Assembly (NCBI RefSeq): GCF_900110185.1
Contig: NZ_FOCT01000004.1
Span: 124,001-188,000 of the forward strand
From: Nitrosospira multiformis
Lineage (GTDB): Bacteria; Pseudomonadota; Gammaproteobacteria; Burkholderiales; Nitrosomonadaceae
DNA length: 64,000 nucleotides
Direction of reading: 5' to 3'
In this document: piece by piece, positions 18,873 to 27,868 of the stretch
How positions within the stretch are numbered: the stretch's first letter is position 1
Layout of the letters: each line of letters opens with the position of its first letter
Position numbers and translations under genes: made by a program
The notes under the pieces: model-generated
What the model saw: only the letters and a program-made list of their open reading frames with translations
Told to the model about the DNA's origin: nothing
Databases searched by the model: none

Positions 18873-19097
18873 GTCAACAACAAAAACACTGGTTTGCCTC
18901 GCCATCATCATTGTAATTTTGAGTGTGCCGGCTTATGTAATGGTTTGCAACGCGTCCCGCGCCATAGCCATAGGGGTTAGCTTACAGCCTTCAAGCGGGG
19001 TATGGTGGAAGCCACTGCGGTGAACACGCGTGCCGGAACTGTAACTGTATGCCGACGTACCAAGCTCGTGCCAGCGGCAGAGGGCCAGATTTGCCTC
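18873..19097 (+). repeat. Degenerate copy of the 5' end of the MacA-like gene (copy 2 at 20418-20640)
   Basis: This stretch matches the first about 220 bases of the membrane-fusion gene at 20418 with scattered differences. Shared runs include GCCATCATCATTGTAATTTT and TGGTTTGCAACGCGTCC, and the translated ends correspond (VEATAVNTRAGTVTVCRR here, VEATVVNTRAGTVTACRR there). The copy has lost its reading frame near the start and ends where the dinB coding sequence begins. It is a partial duplication flanking dinB on the upstream side. Confidence 0.85.
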
Positions 19098-19112
19098 GAT
19101 GGGGAACTGCTG

Positions 19113-20270
19113 ATGCACCGCTGCGTTGCCCATCTCGATATGGATGCTTTTTACGCCTCGGTCGAGTTGAAGCGATACCCGCAATTGCGCGGGTTACCGG
19201 TGGTAATCGGCGGAAGTGCGGAACAGCAGCCAGAGCTTTTCAACGGTAAGCCGCGTTTTGCAAAACTGAAAGGTTATGGGGGGCGGGGAGTGGTAACCAC
19301 CGCCACTTATGAGGCTCGCGCTTTCGGCGTTTCTTCCGGCATGGGCTTGATGAAAGCGGCGCAATTGGCCCCGGAGGCTATCCTGCTGCCCGCCGACTTC
19401 AGCGCTTACCGCCGTTATTCGAATCTGTTCAAAACAGCCGTTGCTCTGGTTGCGCCTCATATAGAGGATCGTGGTATCGATGAGATTTACATCGATCTCA
19501 GTGGCTCGACCGAGGACATCGTGACTCTTGCCCGGCGCATCAAGCGGGCTGTGCGGGAAAGCACCGGGTTGTCCTGTTCTATCGGTGTAGCGCCAAACAA
19601 GCTTCTGGCAAAAATCTGTTCTGACCTCGAAAAGCCGGATGGTCTCACTCTCCTGGACATGGCCGATGTTCCAGCCAGAATCTGGCCTCTTCCCGTCCGT
19701 AAAATTAATGGCATCGGTCCGAAAGCAAACCAGAAACTGGCAGCGTCAGGTATTTTCACCATCGGCGATCTGGCACAGGCCGACATCGCTTTCCTGCAGG
19801 CGCGGTTCGGGCGCAGCAACGGCTCCTGGCTGTATGAGGCTTCCCGCGGCATTGACGATCGTCCCGTCGTGACTCATGCGGAGCCCAGATCGATCAGCCG
19901 CGAGACGACGTTCGAGCGGGATCTGCATGCGCGTCGCGATCGTCCCATCCTGTCGGAAATTTTCACTGGCCTATGCGCGGGTGTCGCCGAGGATCTCCAA
20001 CGCAAGGGTTATGCTGCCCGTACCATTGGCATCAAATTACGATATGAAGATTTTCGCACCGTAACCCGTGATATCACACTCTCAGTCCCCACGGCGAACG
20101 CCGCCGCCATTCGCAAAGCAGCCCAGGAATGCCTGCGGCGTGTCTCTCTTGAGCAGAAAATGCGGCTGCTTGGCGTTCGCGCCAGCGGGTTGTGTTCCGA
20201 GACGCTGGTGCAGAGCGCAGGCATGAGTCAGCAAAGGGAACTCCCGCTGGCTGTCCTGGACATCCGATAA
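19113..20270 (+). CDS. dinB: DNA polymerase IV (Y-family)
   Basis: 385 residues, a translesion polymerase. The catalytic palm has HLDMDAFYASVE (metal ligand D9 and D11) and the second acidic pair in GIDEIYID (D123/E124), where most DinB proteins have SIDE. Thumb and helix-hairpin-helix (KINGIGPKANQKLAASGI) follow, then the little-finger domain (about 240-350, with SRETTFERDL). A longer in-frame start at 19002 exists, but its first 37 residues are translated from the duplicated MacA fragment and do not belong to DinB; homologues begin at or near M-HRCVAHLDMD. The ribosome-binding site is weak (GGGGAA). The C-terminal beta-clamp motif is not obvious, though LPLAVLDI at the end could serve. Confidence 0.9.
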   Translation: MHRCVAHLDMDAFYASVELKRYPQLRGLPVVIGGSAEQQPELFNGKPRFAKLKGYGGRGVVTTATYEARAFGVSSGMGLMKAAQLAPEAILLPADFSAYRRYSNLFKTAVALVAPHIEDRGIDEIYIDLSGSTEDIVTLARRIKRAVRESTGLSCSIGVAPNKLLAKICSDLEKPDGLTLLDMADVPARIWPLPVRKINGIGPKANQKLAASGIFTIGDLAQADIAFLQARFGRSNGSWLYEASRGIDDRPVVTHAEPRSISRETTFERDLHARRDRPILSEIFTGLCAGVAEDLQRKGYAARTIGIKLRYEDFRTVTRDITLSVPTANAAAIRKAAQECLRRVSLEQKMRLLGVRASGLCSETLVQSAGMSQQRELPLAVLDIR

Positions 20271-20417
20271 AGAAGTGTGCATCCAGATTGCTCGTGGCCC
20301 AAGTAGCCGGGTCAAATATGGGCGATAATCCTTCCTTTTTTCTTCATTGAGCAGCGTGGGCAGTGTCCTTGGCTGCTTGAAGCAGCTACTTGCTTTCACC
20401 CGATTTATCCATTCTCC

Positions 20418-21572
20418 ATGCCAACAAAAAAAACACTGGCCCGCTTCGCCATCATCATTGTAATTTTCACGGCAGCGGGTTATGCAATATGGTTTGCAAC
20501 GCGTCCGGCGCCCATAGAGGTTGAACTTGCGACCATCAAGCGGAGTACAGTGGAAGCCACCGTGGTGAATACACGTGCCGGAACAGTGACCGCGTGCCGG
20601 CGTGCCAAGCTTGCGCCGGCGGCAGGAGGGCAGATTGTCAGGTTGCAGGTTAAGGAGGGTGACAGGGTCAAGAAAGGACAGGTATTGCTGGAATTATGGA
20701 ATACGGATCTGACCGCCCAGCGCGATCTCGCACGGCGCCAGCTCATCACTGCGGAAGAGCGGCGCCGCGAAGCCTGCATCATTGCAGCCCATGCCAGCCG
20801 TGAGGCAGAGCGTGCGCGTCAGCTCGCCGAGAGAGGCTTCGTCAGCGCACAGAACCGGGAGAATGCCGACGCCGACGCACGCGCCCGCCAGGCAAGCTGC
20901 GATGCGACGACTGCCGATGTGAAGCGGGCGCGGGCTCAGGTCGAAGTAACGGAGGCGGGGCTGGAGCGCACAGTTCTGGCTGCTCCATTCGATGGCATCG
21001 TGGCGCTTGTCACCGGGGAACTGGGTGAATATGCCACCCCATCACCCCCGGGGATTCCCACGCCGCCGGCTGTCGATCTGATCGATGATAGCTGTCTGTA
21101 TGTTACCGCTCCAATGGATGAAGTCGATGCGCCCAAGCTGAAGATCGGGCAACTCGCCCGCATTACGATCGATGCCTTGCCCGGCCAGATCTTCCCCGGC
21201 AAGGTGCGGCGGCTGGCGCCCTATGTCACGGAGGTAGAGAAGCAGGCGCGCACGGTGGATATCGAAGTGGATTTCGAAGAAATACCGAAACGGCCATTGC
21301 TGGTGGGATATAGCGCCGATGTCGAAGTGGTGATCGAGCGGCATGAGAATGTACTGCGCGTGCCCACCCAGGCGATCCGTCAGGGCGGCAAGGTGTTGTT
21401 GGTGAACGAGGAAAACAGGTTGGTTGAACGCAGACTGGAAACAGGACTCGCCAACTGGGCATTTACTGAAGTCACCGGTGGCCTGGAGGAAGGCGATCGC
21501 GTATTGCTGTCATCAGAGGCAAAGGAAGTCAAAGCCGGTATACAAGTGCGGGAGAAGGTTGCCGAGCAGTGA
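20418..21572 (+). CDS. HlyD/MacA-like periplasmic membrane-fusion protein
   Basis: 384 residues. An N-terminal membrane anchor (about 9-26), a lipoyl-like half motif (APAAGGQIVRLQVKEGDRVKKG), a coiled-coil hairpin (about 95-170, rich in Ala, Arg and Glu), the second lipoyl half (APFDGIVALV) and beta-barrel regions follow the canonical order. It bridges the inner-membrane permease to the outer membrane in a MacAB-type tripartite exporter. The ATPase gene follows after 40 bases. The 5' 220 bases of this gene are also present, degraded, upstream of dinB, implying that a duplication or insertion involving dinB happened here. The exported substrate is unknown. Confidence 0.88.
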   Translation: MPTKKTLARFAIIIVIFTAAGYAIWFATRPAPIEVELATIKRSTVEATVVNTRAGTVTACRRAKLAPAAGGQIVRLQVKEGDRVKKGQVLLELWNTDLTAQRDLARRQLITAEERRREACIIAAHASREAERARQLAERGFVSAQNRENADADARARQASCDATTADVKRARAQVEVTEAGLERTVLAAPFDGIVALVTGELGEYATPSPPGIPTPPAVDLIDDSCLYVTAPMDEVDAPKLKIGQLARITIDALPGQIFPGKVRRLAPYVTEVEKQARTVDIEVDFEEIPKRPLLVGYSADVEVVIERHENVLRVPTQAIRQGGKVLLVNEENRLVERRLETGLANWAFTEVTGGLEEGDRVLLSSEAKEVKAGIQVREKVAEQ

Positions 21573-21612
21573 ATCAATGGAGTGATCCACTGAGTCACTT
21601 CGCCAGAATAGA

Positions 21613-22317
21613 ATGATTCGCCTTACTGACATTTCGCGTGTTTTCCATATGGGAGACCAGGGGGTACGAGCGCTCGATGGGATCGATCTTGAAATCGATA
21701 CCGGAGAGTATGTTTCCATCATGGGTCCCTCGGGGTCGGGCAAGTCGACTCTGCTCAACGTCATCGGCTTGCTCGATCAGCCGGACGGCGGACGCTATGA
21801 GCTCGACGGAAAGGATGTAACCGATCTGTCCGAGATCGAGAAGGCGCGCGTTCGCAGGGAAAAAATCGGTTTCGTGTTCCAGTCGTTTCATCTCGTGCCG
21901 CGATTGACTGCCGCGGAAAACATCGAGCTACCGTTGATCCTGGAGGGAATTCCCCCCGCCGAGCGAAAGTCGCGCGTAGATGAGGCGCTGCGGGGGTTCA
22001 ATCTGCAGGATCGGGCGGCGCATCGTCCTTCCGAGCTGTCAGGCGGCCAGCGTCAGCGCGTCGCCATCGCGCGTGCAACCATCCTGCGACCCACCGCCTT
22101 GCTGGCGGATGAGCCAACAGGTAATCTCGACCACCGTATTGGCGCGGAAGTCATGGTGCTGCTCGAAGGCCTACATGAGGCGGGAACAACATTGATCGTG
22201 GTGACGCATGATCGCGAATTGGGGGCGAGGGCACGGCGCCATATCGCGATGCGTGATGGAAAAATTGTATCCGACGAGAGGCAGGGTAAATTTCCAGGAG
22301 GCAACAGTCTGGCATGA
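21613..22317 (+). CDS. MacB/LolD-type ABC transporter ATPase
   Basis: 234 residues, a single nucleotide-binding domain: Walker A GPSGSGKS (38-45), Q-loop in FVFQSFHLVP, signature LSGGQRQR (142-149) and Walker B with ALLADEPTGNLDH (162-174), the last being the LolD/MacB subfamily form. It energises the permeases at 22973 and 24227 together with the fusion protein upstream. Unlike MacB proper, ATPase and permease are separate proteins. The gene is followed by 172 bases and then a thermonuclease gene, which interrupts the operon. Confidence 0.9.
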   Translation: MIRLTDISRVFHMGDQGVRALDGIDLEIDTGEYVSIMGPSGSGKSTLLNVIGLLDQPDGGRYELDGKDVTDLSEIEKARVRREKIGFVFQSFHLVPRLTAAENIELPLILEGIPPAERKSRVDEALRGFNLQDRAAHRPSELSGGQRQRVAIARATILRPTALLADEPTGNLDHRIGAEVMVLLEGLHEAGTTLIVVTHDRELGARARRHIAMRDGKIVSDERQGKFPGGNSLA

Positions 22318-22387
22318 CCTGCATCAACTTGCCGTTTTCAGGACTTCAGGAGCACTGCAATACATCCTATGGCAACAATAAATTGTT

Positions 22388-22393
22388 TATAAT
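22388..22393 (+). promoter_or_regulatory. Candidate -10 element before the thermonuclease gene
   Basis: A perfect TATAAT lies in the 172-base gap inside the ABC operon, about 97 bases before the nuclease ATG. No strong -35 hexamer was identified. It suggests that the nuclease and downstream permeases may have a promoter of their own. Confidence 0.3.
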
Positions 22394-22489
22394 GAACTTG
22401 GCAGATTTTGTACTATCACAGCTCCCTGTCCTGTCAGTTGCGCATTCACAGGTTCGGTTCTTTCGGGGAGATGGATCGAGGCGCCTGCA

Positions 22490-22963
22490 ATGCCGCATAT
22501 TTTGGCTGCTCTGGCAATCGGGTTTTTCAGTTTTCTTCCTTGCGTGGCTTATGCTGACCTCACCGGTCAGGTAATTCATGTTGCGGATGGAGACACTCTT
22601 ACCCTTGTAATAAACAAGGAATGGGTAAGGGCACGCCTTGCGGGTATCGATGCGCCTGAAGCGAATCAGCCTTTTGGCAAGCTTTCCAGGGAATCTCTCT
22701 CCGATCTCTGTTTCTGGCAGCAGGTTACGGTTATTCCGAAAGGAAAAGACCAATATGGCCGCATGTTTGCCCAAGTCCTCTGTGGTGAGGTTGATGCCGG
22801 GGCCGAGCAGGTACGGCGCGGCATGGCCTGGGTTTATGATCACTATGTAAAAGACAATGACCTCCAGCCCCTTCAGGACGATGCGAAGGCTGCAAAGCGT
22901 GGGTTGTGGGCCGATCCCTATTCAAAGCCGCCATGGAAATGGCGTGAGGTGTGGCAGGAATGA
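22490..22963 (+). CDS. Secreted thermonuclease (SNase-like)
   Basis: 157 residues. A signal peptide (about 1-22, ending VAYA) is followed by a single SNase/TNase OB-fold. Family landmarks are VIHVADGDTLTL (calcium-binding Asp), RARLAGIDAPE (catalytic Arg and Glu region) and DQYGRMFAQV (second catalytic Arg). The product would be a periplasmic or extracellular nuclease cleaving DNA and RNA. It is placed between the ATPase and the permease genes of the exporter operon and ends nine bases before the first permease start; whether it is functionally connected or just inserted cannot be seen. Confidence 0.88.
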   Translation: MPHILAALAIGFFSFLPCVAYADLTGQVIHVADGDTLTLVINKEWVRARLAGIDAPEANQPFGKLSRESLSDLCFWQQVTVIPKGKDQYGRMFAQVLCGEVDAGAEQVRRGMAWVYDHYVKDNDLQPLQDDAKAAKRGLWADPYSKPPWKWREVWQE

Positions 22964-22972
22964 AGATTTGAC

Positions 22973-24181
22973 GTGAAGCTTCGCGATACGTTGAGTCTCT
23001 CCATCAGAACCGTTGCCAGCTACCGCACCCGTTCGTTGCTCATCATTCTGGCAATGTCATTGGGGGTGGCAGCAGTGGTCGTACTGACCGCCCTGGGGGA
23101 TGGGGCTCGTGGATATGTGGTTCGCCAGTTTTCATCCGTCGGAACCAATCTCATCATCGTCTTACCCGGTCGGGCCGAAACTTCCGGCGGCTTCCCTGGC
23201 GCAGCGTTGGGGCAGACTCCACGCGACCTGACACTGGAAGATGCGCGATCGCTTGTCCACCTGCCGCAGATCAGGCGGTATGCGCCACTCAACGTCGGTG
23301 TTGCCGAACTTGCCTCCGCCGGACGCCTGCGTGAAGTGACGGTGCTGGGAAGCACAGCGGATATACTGCCGATAAGGCACATGAATCTCGCGCAGGGCAG
23401 TTTTCTTGCGCGGGAAAAAGGAAGCGAGCGCAGCGCGCAAATCGTTCTGGGCGCCCAGCTCGCACAGGAATTCTTCCCCCAAAACAGCCCCATTGGTCAA
23501 CGGGTAAGGCTGGGTGACCGGCGCTTTCTCGTTTCCGGCGTGCTTGCGCCGCAAGGCGAAACGATGGGTTTCAATACCGATGAAATCGTCATCATTCCTA
23601 TCGATTATGCCCAAGCCCTGTTCAACACCTCGTCCCTTTTTCGTATTCTGGTCGAAACCAGAAGCCGCAGCGACCTTTTGCCCGCCAAAGAAGCAATTCG
23701 GAACATTTTAAAGCAGCGACATGATGGGGAAGAGGACATTACGGTAATTACACACGATGCTGTACTTGCCACTTTTGACCGCATTCTGCGGGCGCTGACG
23801 CTCGGTGTAGCGGGAATCGCCGCCATCAGCCTCGCGGTAGCCGGCATATTGGTAATGAATGTCATGCTGGTGTCGGTCAGTCAACGCACCTCTGAAGTCG
23901 GTTTGTTGAAAGCCCTCGGCGCGCCTTCCTCTGAGATCCACCGTTTGTTTCTTGCCGAGGCGTTGTGGCTGTCATTGGCGGGCGGGATAGCAGGATTCGC
24001 ATTGGGACAATTTGGTAGTTTGCTGATCCGCCTGGCTTATCCGCAGCTTCCTGCGTGGCCGCCCCTATGGGCCAATATTGCCGGGGTGGGAGTGGCCTTT
24101 GTAACAGGTCTGCTAGCCAGCCTTTTACCGGCAGCGCGTGCCGCCAGGCTCGACCCTGTGCGCGCACTGAGTGGAAAATAA
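22973..24181 (+). CDS. MacB-like ABC permease (first copy)
   Basis: 402 residues. An N-terminal helix (about 20-40), a periplasmic MacB core domain (about 45-265) and three C-terminal helices of an FtsX domain (about 275-390, with SEVGLLKALGAPSSEIHRLFL and the ending AARAARLDPVRALSGK) define the family. The start is GTG at 22973, nine bases after the thermonuclease stop; no in-frame ATG gives a better N-terminus. It partners with the ATPase at 21613 and probably dimerises with the second permease at 24227, which has the same architecture but only moderate similarity. Confidence 0.87.
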   Translation: MKLRDTLSLSIRTVASYRTRSLLIILAMSLGVAAVVVLTALGDGARGYVVRQFSSVGTNLIIVLPGRAETSGGFPGAALGQTPRDLTLEDARSLVHLPQIRRYAPLNVGVAELASAGRLREVTVLGSTADILPIRHMNLAQGSFLAREKGSERSAQIVLGAQLAQEFFPQNSPIGQRVRLGDRRFLVSGVLAPQGETMGFNTDEIVIIPIDYAQALFNTSSLFRILVETRSRSDLLPAKEAIRNILKQRHDGEEDITVITHDAVLATFDRILRALTLGVAGIAAISLAVAGILVMNVMLVSVSQRTSEVGLLKALGAPSSEIHRLFLAEALWLSLAGGIAGFALGQFGSLLIRLAYPQLPAWPPLWANIAGVGVAFVTGLLASLLPAARAARLDPVRALSGK

Positions 24182-24226
24182 GCGGAAATGAGGAAATGGA
24201 TATAAAAAGGGTATGAAAGGAGCGGC

Positions 24227-25426
24227 ATGAGTGTTATCGATACGCTGCGTTTCGCCCTGCGCTCGCTCACCGCACATCGCCTGCGCACCTTGTTGTCCGC
24301 AACCGGAATCGGCATCGGGATTGCGGCGGTTATTCTCCTGACTTCCATTGGGGAAGGAATTCACCAGTTCGTGATTTCGGAGTTCACCCAGTTCGGCACC
24401 AATATCATTACGGTCACGCCGGGAAAAATCAGGACTCACGGCAGATCGCTGGGTGCGATCGGGAGCGCCCGGCTCCTGACGATCGAGGATGCGCTGTCGT
24501 TGAAGAACTCCCGGTATGTTCAGCACGTCAACGCAGGCGTAATGGGCAATGCGGAAATACGGGCGCGTGGACGGAGTCGGCGGGTCACGGTCTATGGTGA
24601 AAGCCCGGATTTCGCCCATACATTCAACATGAAGGTCGCAAGCGGACGGTTTCTGCCGGAGGATGATCCTCGCAATCCTCGCGCCTATGCGGTGCTGGGT
24701 TCCAAAGTGCGCACGGAATTGTTCGGCAGTGCCAATCCCCTGGGTGCTACGCTGCAAGTCGGCCTATCGCGCTTTCGCGTGATAGGCGTCATGGAATCGA
24801 AGGGGCAGGTGCTGGGATTCGATCTGGACGATACGGTCTTTCTTCCCACGAGCCGGGCACTGGAAATTTTCAACCGCGAGGGTGTAATGGAAATCAACAT
24901 TGCCTACCAGCCAAGCGCGCCACTGGAAGCTGTAGTGGAGGATATACGCCGCATCCTCGTTTCAAGGCATGGGCGGGAAGATTTCACCATCACGCCCCAG
25001 CAGCAAATGCTGAATACGTTGAATACCGTTCTGGATGTATTGATTTTCGCGGTTGCCGCCCTGGGAGGCATTTCCTTGCTGGTAGGTGCTGTCGGCATGG
25101 TCACGCTCATGCATATTGCTGTGACTGAACGCGTTGCCGAAATCGGCTTGCTCACTGCCCTGGGGGCGACTCGTGCCCGTGTCCGCATTCTGTTTCTGAC
25201 GGAATCCACAGTGCTCGCCACGTTGGGCGGCTCAGGGGGACTGGCTACAGGCGTGGGAATAGCATGGTTGCTGAAATCCCTGGCAATCGGCCTGCCCGTG
25301 CAGATCCCATGGAATTACACTGCCAGCGCACTCGGAATTTCTGTGCTGGTCGGTCTTGCCGCCGGTGTTATTCCCGCCATGCGAGCGGCACGGTTGAATC
25401 CCATTGAAGCGCTTCGGGCCGATTAG
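24227..25426 (+). CDS. MacB-like ABC permease (second copy)
   Basis: 399 residues with the same plan as the preceding gene: first helix about 20-40, a periplasmic domain (FTQFGTNIITVTPGKI near its start), then helices from about 265 containing AEIGLLTALGATRARVRILFL and a C-terminus MRAARLNPIEALRAD. A ribosome-binding site GAAAGGAG precedes the ATG. Two non-identical permeases with one ATPase and one fusion protein suggest a heterodimeric MacB-type exporter. A 24-bp perfect palindrome 22 bases past the stop likely ends the operon. Confidence 0.88.
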   Translation: MSVIDTLRFALRSLTAHRLRTLLSATGIGIGIAAVILLTSIGEGIHQFVISEFTQFGTNIITVTPGKIRTHGRSLGAIGSARLLTIEDALSLKNSRYVQHVNAGVMGNAEIRARGRSRRVTVYGESPDFAHTFNMKVASGRFLPEDDPRNPRAYAVLGSKVRTELFGSANPLGATLQVGLSRFRVIGVMESKGQVLGFDLDDTVFLPTSRALEIFNREGVMEINIAYQPSAPLEAVVEDIRRILVSRHGREDFTITPQQQMLNTLNTVLDVLIFAVAALGGISLLVGAVGMVTLMHIAVTERVAEIGLLTALGATRARVRILFLTESTVLATLGGSGGLATGVGIAWLLKSLAIGLPVQIPWNYTASALGISVLVGLAAGVIPAMRAARLNPIEALRAD

Positions 25427-25448
25427 ATTTTCCGTTCACTCTATAGCT

Positions 25449-25472
25449 CCCTCTCCCACATGTGGGAGAGGG
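25449..25472. terminator. 24-bp perfect palindrome after the exporter operon
   Basis: CCCTCTCCCACA at 25449-25460 is followed directly by its exact reverse complement to 25472. It is of the CTCTCCC...GGGAGAG type seen as dispersed intergenic repeats in proteobacteria, and it could end transcription. A further GGGGAGAGGGGGGC run follows. Confidence 0.5.
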
Positions 25473-25552
25473 ATGGGGAGAGGGGGGCTTTGGCCTCTCC
25501 ACCGCTCAGTTGGTTTCTTTACACCTGTTCACCTTAGGTCCCTTACCTCCGT

Positions 25553-25573
25553 TCACCCTGAGCCTGTCGAAGG
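25553..25573 (+). repeat. Short dispersed repeat containing CCTGAGCCTGTCGAAGG
   Basis: This sequence occurs again in inverted orientation at 29542-29559 (CCTTCGACAGGCTCAGGA). The core is a widespread intergenic repeat of environmental bacteria. Both copies lie outside genes. Confidence 0.7.
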
Positions 25574-25631
25574 ACGAGATTCCTTCACTTTGGGTCACAA
25601 AAGAACAGCAGAATAAAAGATAAGGGGATTT

Positions 25632-25931
25632 TTAATCGCCAGAAGCCTGTTTGTTCCTGCGCAGCCACCGAAAAAAGAAAACATAAATAAAGGCCGGAAC
25701 AAACGGAAGAATCCAAGGGAACATCTGCGAAAACCAGGAGGCATAGAAGCTATCCATGTAGCGGGCTTTGGCCGTGGAGCAGGCGCTGGCATCCGGAAGG
25801 CGGCAGGCGAGGTCGATTTCGTAAGAAACCTGAACATGAGCGCGCCACAGCCAGTAAGCCATTGATGCGGCAAAAACGATCAGCATAAGGACAAGCCAGT
25901 TTATCCGGCCTTCTTGTCGCATGGAACGCAT
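25632..25931 (-). CDS. Small two-helix membrane protein, hypothetical
   Basis: 99 residues. Helix 1 spans about 11-29 (INWLVLMLIVFAASMAYWLW) and helix 2 about 70-90 (FPWILPFVPAFIYVFFF), with a Cys-containing loop (CRLPDASAC) in between that may be periplasmic and disulfide-bonded, and a basic end. The start at 25931 follows GGAG with six bases spacing. No family was recognised. It stands 142 bases upstream of the MFS-like gene's stop, on the same strand. Confidence 0.65.
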   Translation of the reverse strand: MRSMRQEGRINWLVLMLIVFAASMAYWLWRAHVQVSYEIDLACRLPDASACSTAKARYMDSFYASWFSQMFPWILPFVPAFIYVFFFRWLRRNKQASGD

Positions 25932-26073
25932 TTTTTCTCCACTCCATAAATGATGCTTCCGAGGAAAGCAAGCACGCTTTGAAAATATTCTGGATAACCA
26001 GCAGGCTGACCTCTGTGGACAATCAGAATATTGTCCGCAGAGCCAGATTTGTTATCCTTTTCATTCCAACACC

Positions 26074-27756
26074 TCACGCATTGCGGAAGCGCGAATATCT
26101 GAGCAGGAAGATAGCCAGTAGTGGCAGTACAAGGCCAATTACGGTCACTGAAACCAGCAGTGGACCAAGTTCGCTGTAGTCAGCAGGAACAGTAATCTTC
26201 CCGGTATCGGGGTCCGTCACTTCGCGCGTTACCATGAAAATCTGGTTCATGTACTTTGTCCCAAGCTGCGACGCAGACAGGGCAAGGTTGGTGAACGAGG
26301 CCATCACCGCGAAGAAGGTGGCCTTGAGCGCCTCCGGCGCGGAGTTGGCAATCCACGCCAGCATCGGGATCATTGCAATCTGCCCCAGGGGGGATTCCAG
26401 CGCCGTATCGATCACCGCGATAAAGCGCGCATCCACCACGCCGTTCGTCAAGGACGCCGTCCATTCGTGCAAACCGTAATACATCCCGATTATGGGCAGG
26501 GACAAGAAGGTACCGACGATGGTAAGCCAACCGATAATATAGGCAATCGAACGTTCAGCCATGAATCGCCGAAAGATGAACATTCCCGCCAGAGTCAAGG
26601 TCGCGCCGATCAAGGATAATGTCGCCAGAAACTGCTGATCAAAGCCAAGGTGATCGATCATCCACCAGGTTGAACCAGCCCCTGGTCCGGGTATGGCGCG
26701 GAACACGAATATCAGGATTGCCGTGCCCACCAGTACATTGCGTGCCTCGGGCTCCAGTTCCCCCGTCAGCCGCCACATCAGGAATAAGACGATGGCCATG
26801 GAAACCAGGAAGATGATTTCCTCTCCCCCCGGTATCTGGCTCAGGCCTACACTCAGGGAGATTGCCGTGAAAGCCAATCCACCGCCAAGTATCCACCAGT
26901 TCACTGGAGGAGGATCGGGGTTAACCCCAAGCAGCGCTTCGGATTCCATCCGGCTATGTCCCTGGGCCATAAGACGCGTAATATCTCGCCGCCGCAACCA
27001 TGAGGCGAACAGGACACCGGTAACGGAAACCAGCGGGATGATCAGGGCAAGCTCATAGACGAACAGGTATGCCGCGGCCTTGCCCGCCTCGGGTAACTCA
27101 CCCACGCCTTGCAACACATAAACATTCACCAGCGAGACCAGAATTCCCCCGCTGATGATCGCGACCCGCCCCAGCGTCTGCATCGTGACATGCATGGATT
27201 TGCGGCTTTCGAGCGTTAACGGGTTTCCGTCCTTGTCGACTCGGGGCACCGCTTCAACCGTCATCGCATCCGCCACCACATCCTGAAGGACGTAGCCAAT
27301 GGGCGCGAGCAATGCCGCGGTAACGTACCACGCCTCCACGGTAGCAATGGCGCGCATCTCCTCCAGGTGTCCAAGCAACCCGATCATGATGAGCAGGCTC
27401 AACGTGATCAAGCCCGCGCCCAGATACACCAGCAGGCTCTTCCACCGCCACACGAGGTCGACGAGGTGCCCCAGCGGCATCTTCAACGCCCATGGCAGCA
27501 TCATCCAGAACCCGAGCGCCGCAAGAAATTCGGCCGAAAGCCCTAACCGCTCCTTGACGTAAAATGTGCCGACGATGCCCGTCAGGCCGGAAATGCCGGC
27601 GGCTACGTACACCATGAGCGGAGGCAGATAGGACAACCGCATTTCGCGGCCCAGCGCGAAAATATTCTCGTCCAGCCAACTGCCGGCAGTAGCGAGGAAA
27701 CCCATGGCTGGCCGCGCGGTTGCGGCCACCGCGCTTTTATCGGGAGACTGGTTCAT
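26074..27756 (-). CDS. MFS-type transporter, folate-biopterin-transporter-like
   Basis: 560 residues with about 12-14 hydrophobic segments. The first half contains GFWMMLPWALKMPLGHLVDL and QDVVADAMTVEAVPR, patterns of the BT1/FBT and AmpG-like branches of the major facilitator superfamily; a cytoplasmic loop with RRDITRLMAQGHSRMESEALLG separates the halves. The substrate is not identifiable. An extra charged loop near residues 515-530 (VTDPDTGKITVPADYSE) lies before the final helix. The gene is 112 bases downstream of squalene synthase on the same strand, so co-transcription is possible. Confidence 0.75.
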   Translation of the reverse strand: MNQSPDKSAVAATARPAMGFLATAGSWLDENIFALGREMRLSYLPPLMVYVAAGISGLTGIVGTFYVKERLGLSAEFLAALGFWMMLPWALKMPLGHLVDLVWRWKSLLVYLGAGLITLSLLIMIGLLGHLEEMRAIATVEAWYVTAALLAPIGYVLQDVVADAMTVEAVPRVDKDGNPLTLESRKSMHVTMQTLGRVAIISGGILVSLVNVYVLQGVGELPEAGKAAAYLFVYELALIIPLVSVTGVLFASWLRRRDITRLMAQGHSRMESEALLGVNPDPPPVNWWILGGGLAFTAISLSVGLSQIPGGEEIIFLVSMAIVLFLMWRLTGELEPEARNVLVGTAILIFVFRAIPGPGAGSTWWMIDHLGFDQQFLATLSLIGATLTLAGMFIFRRFMAERSIAYIIGWLTIVGTFLSLPIIGMYYGLHEWTASLTNGVVDARFIAVIDTALESPLGQIAMIPMLAWIANSAPEALKATFFAVMASFTNLALSASQLGTKYMNQIFMVTREVTDPDTGKITVPADYSELGPLLVSVTVIGLVLPLLAIFLLRYSRFRNA

Positions 27757-27868
27757 TGCTGCGGCAGGAAAGAAAGATTGTCGGGAGTATCTGGCACGGA
27801 AATGTTTTCGATTTTTCTGACTTCAAGGATGAAGCGCGGCAGCGATAGTTAATATTTGTATTTGCATA

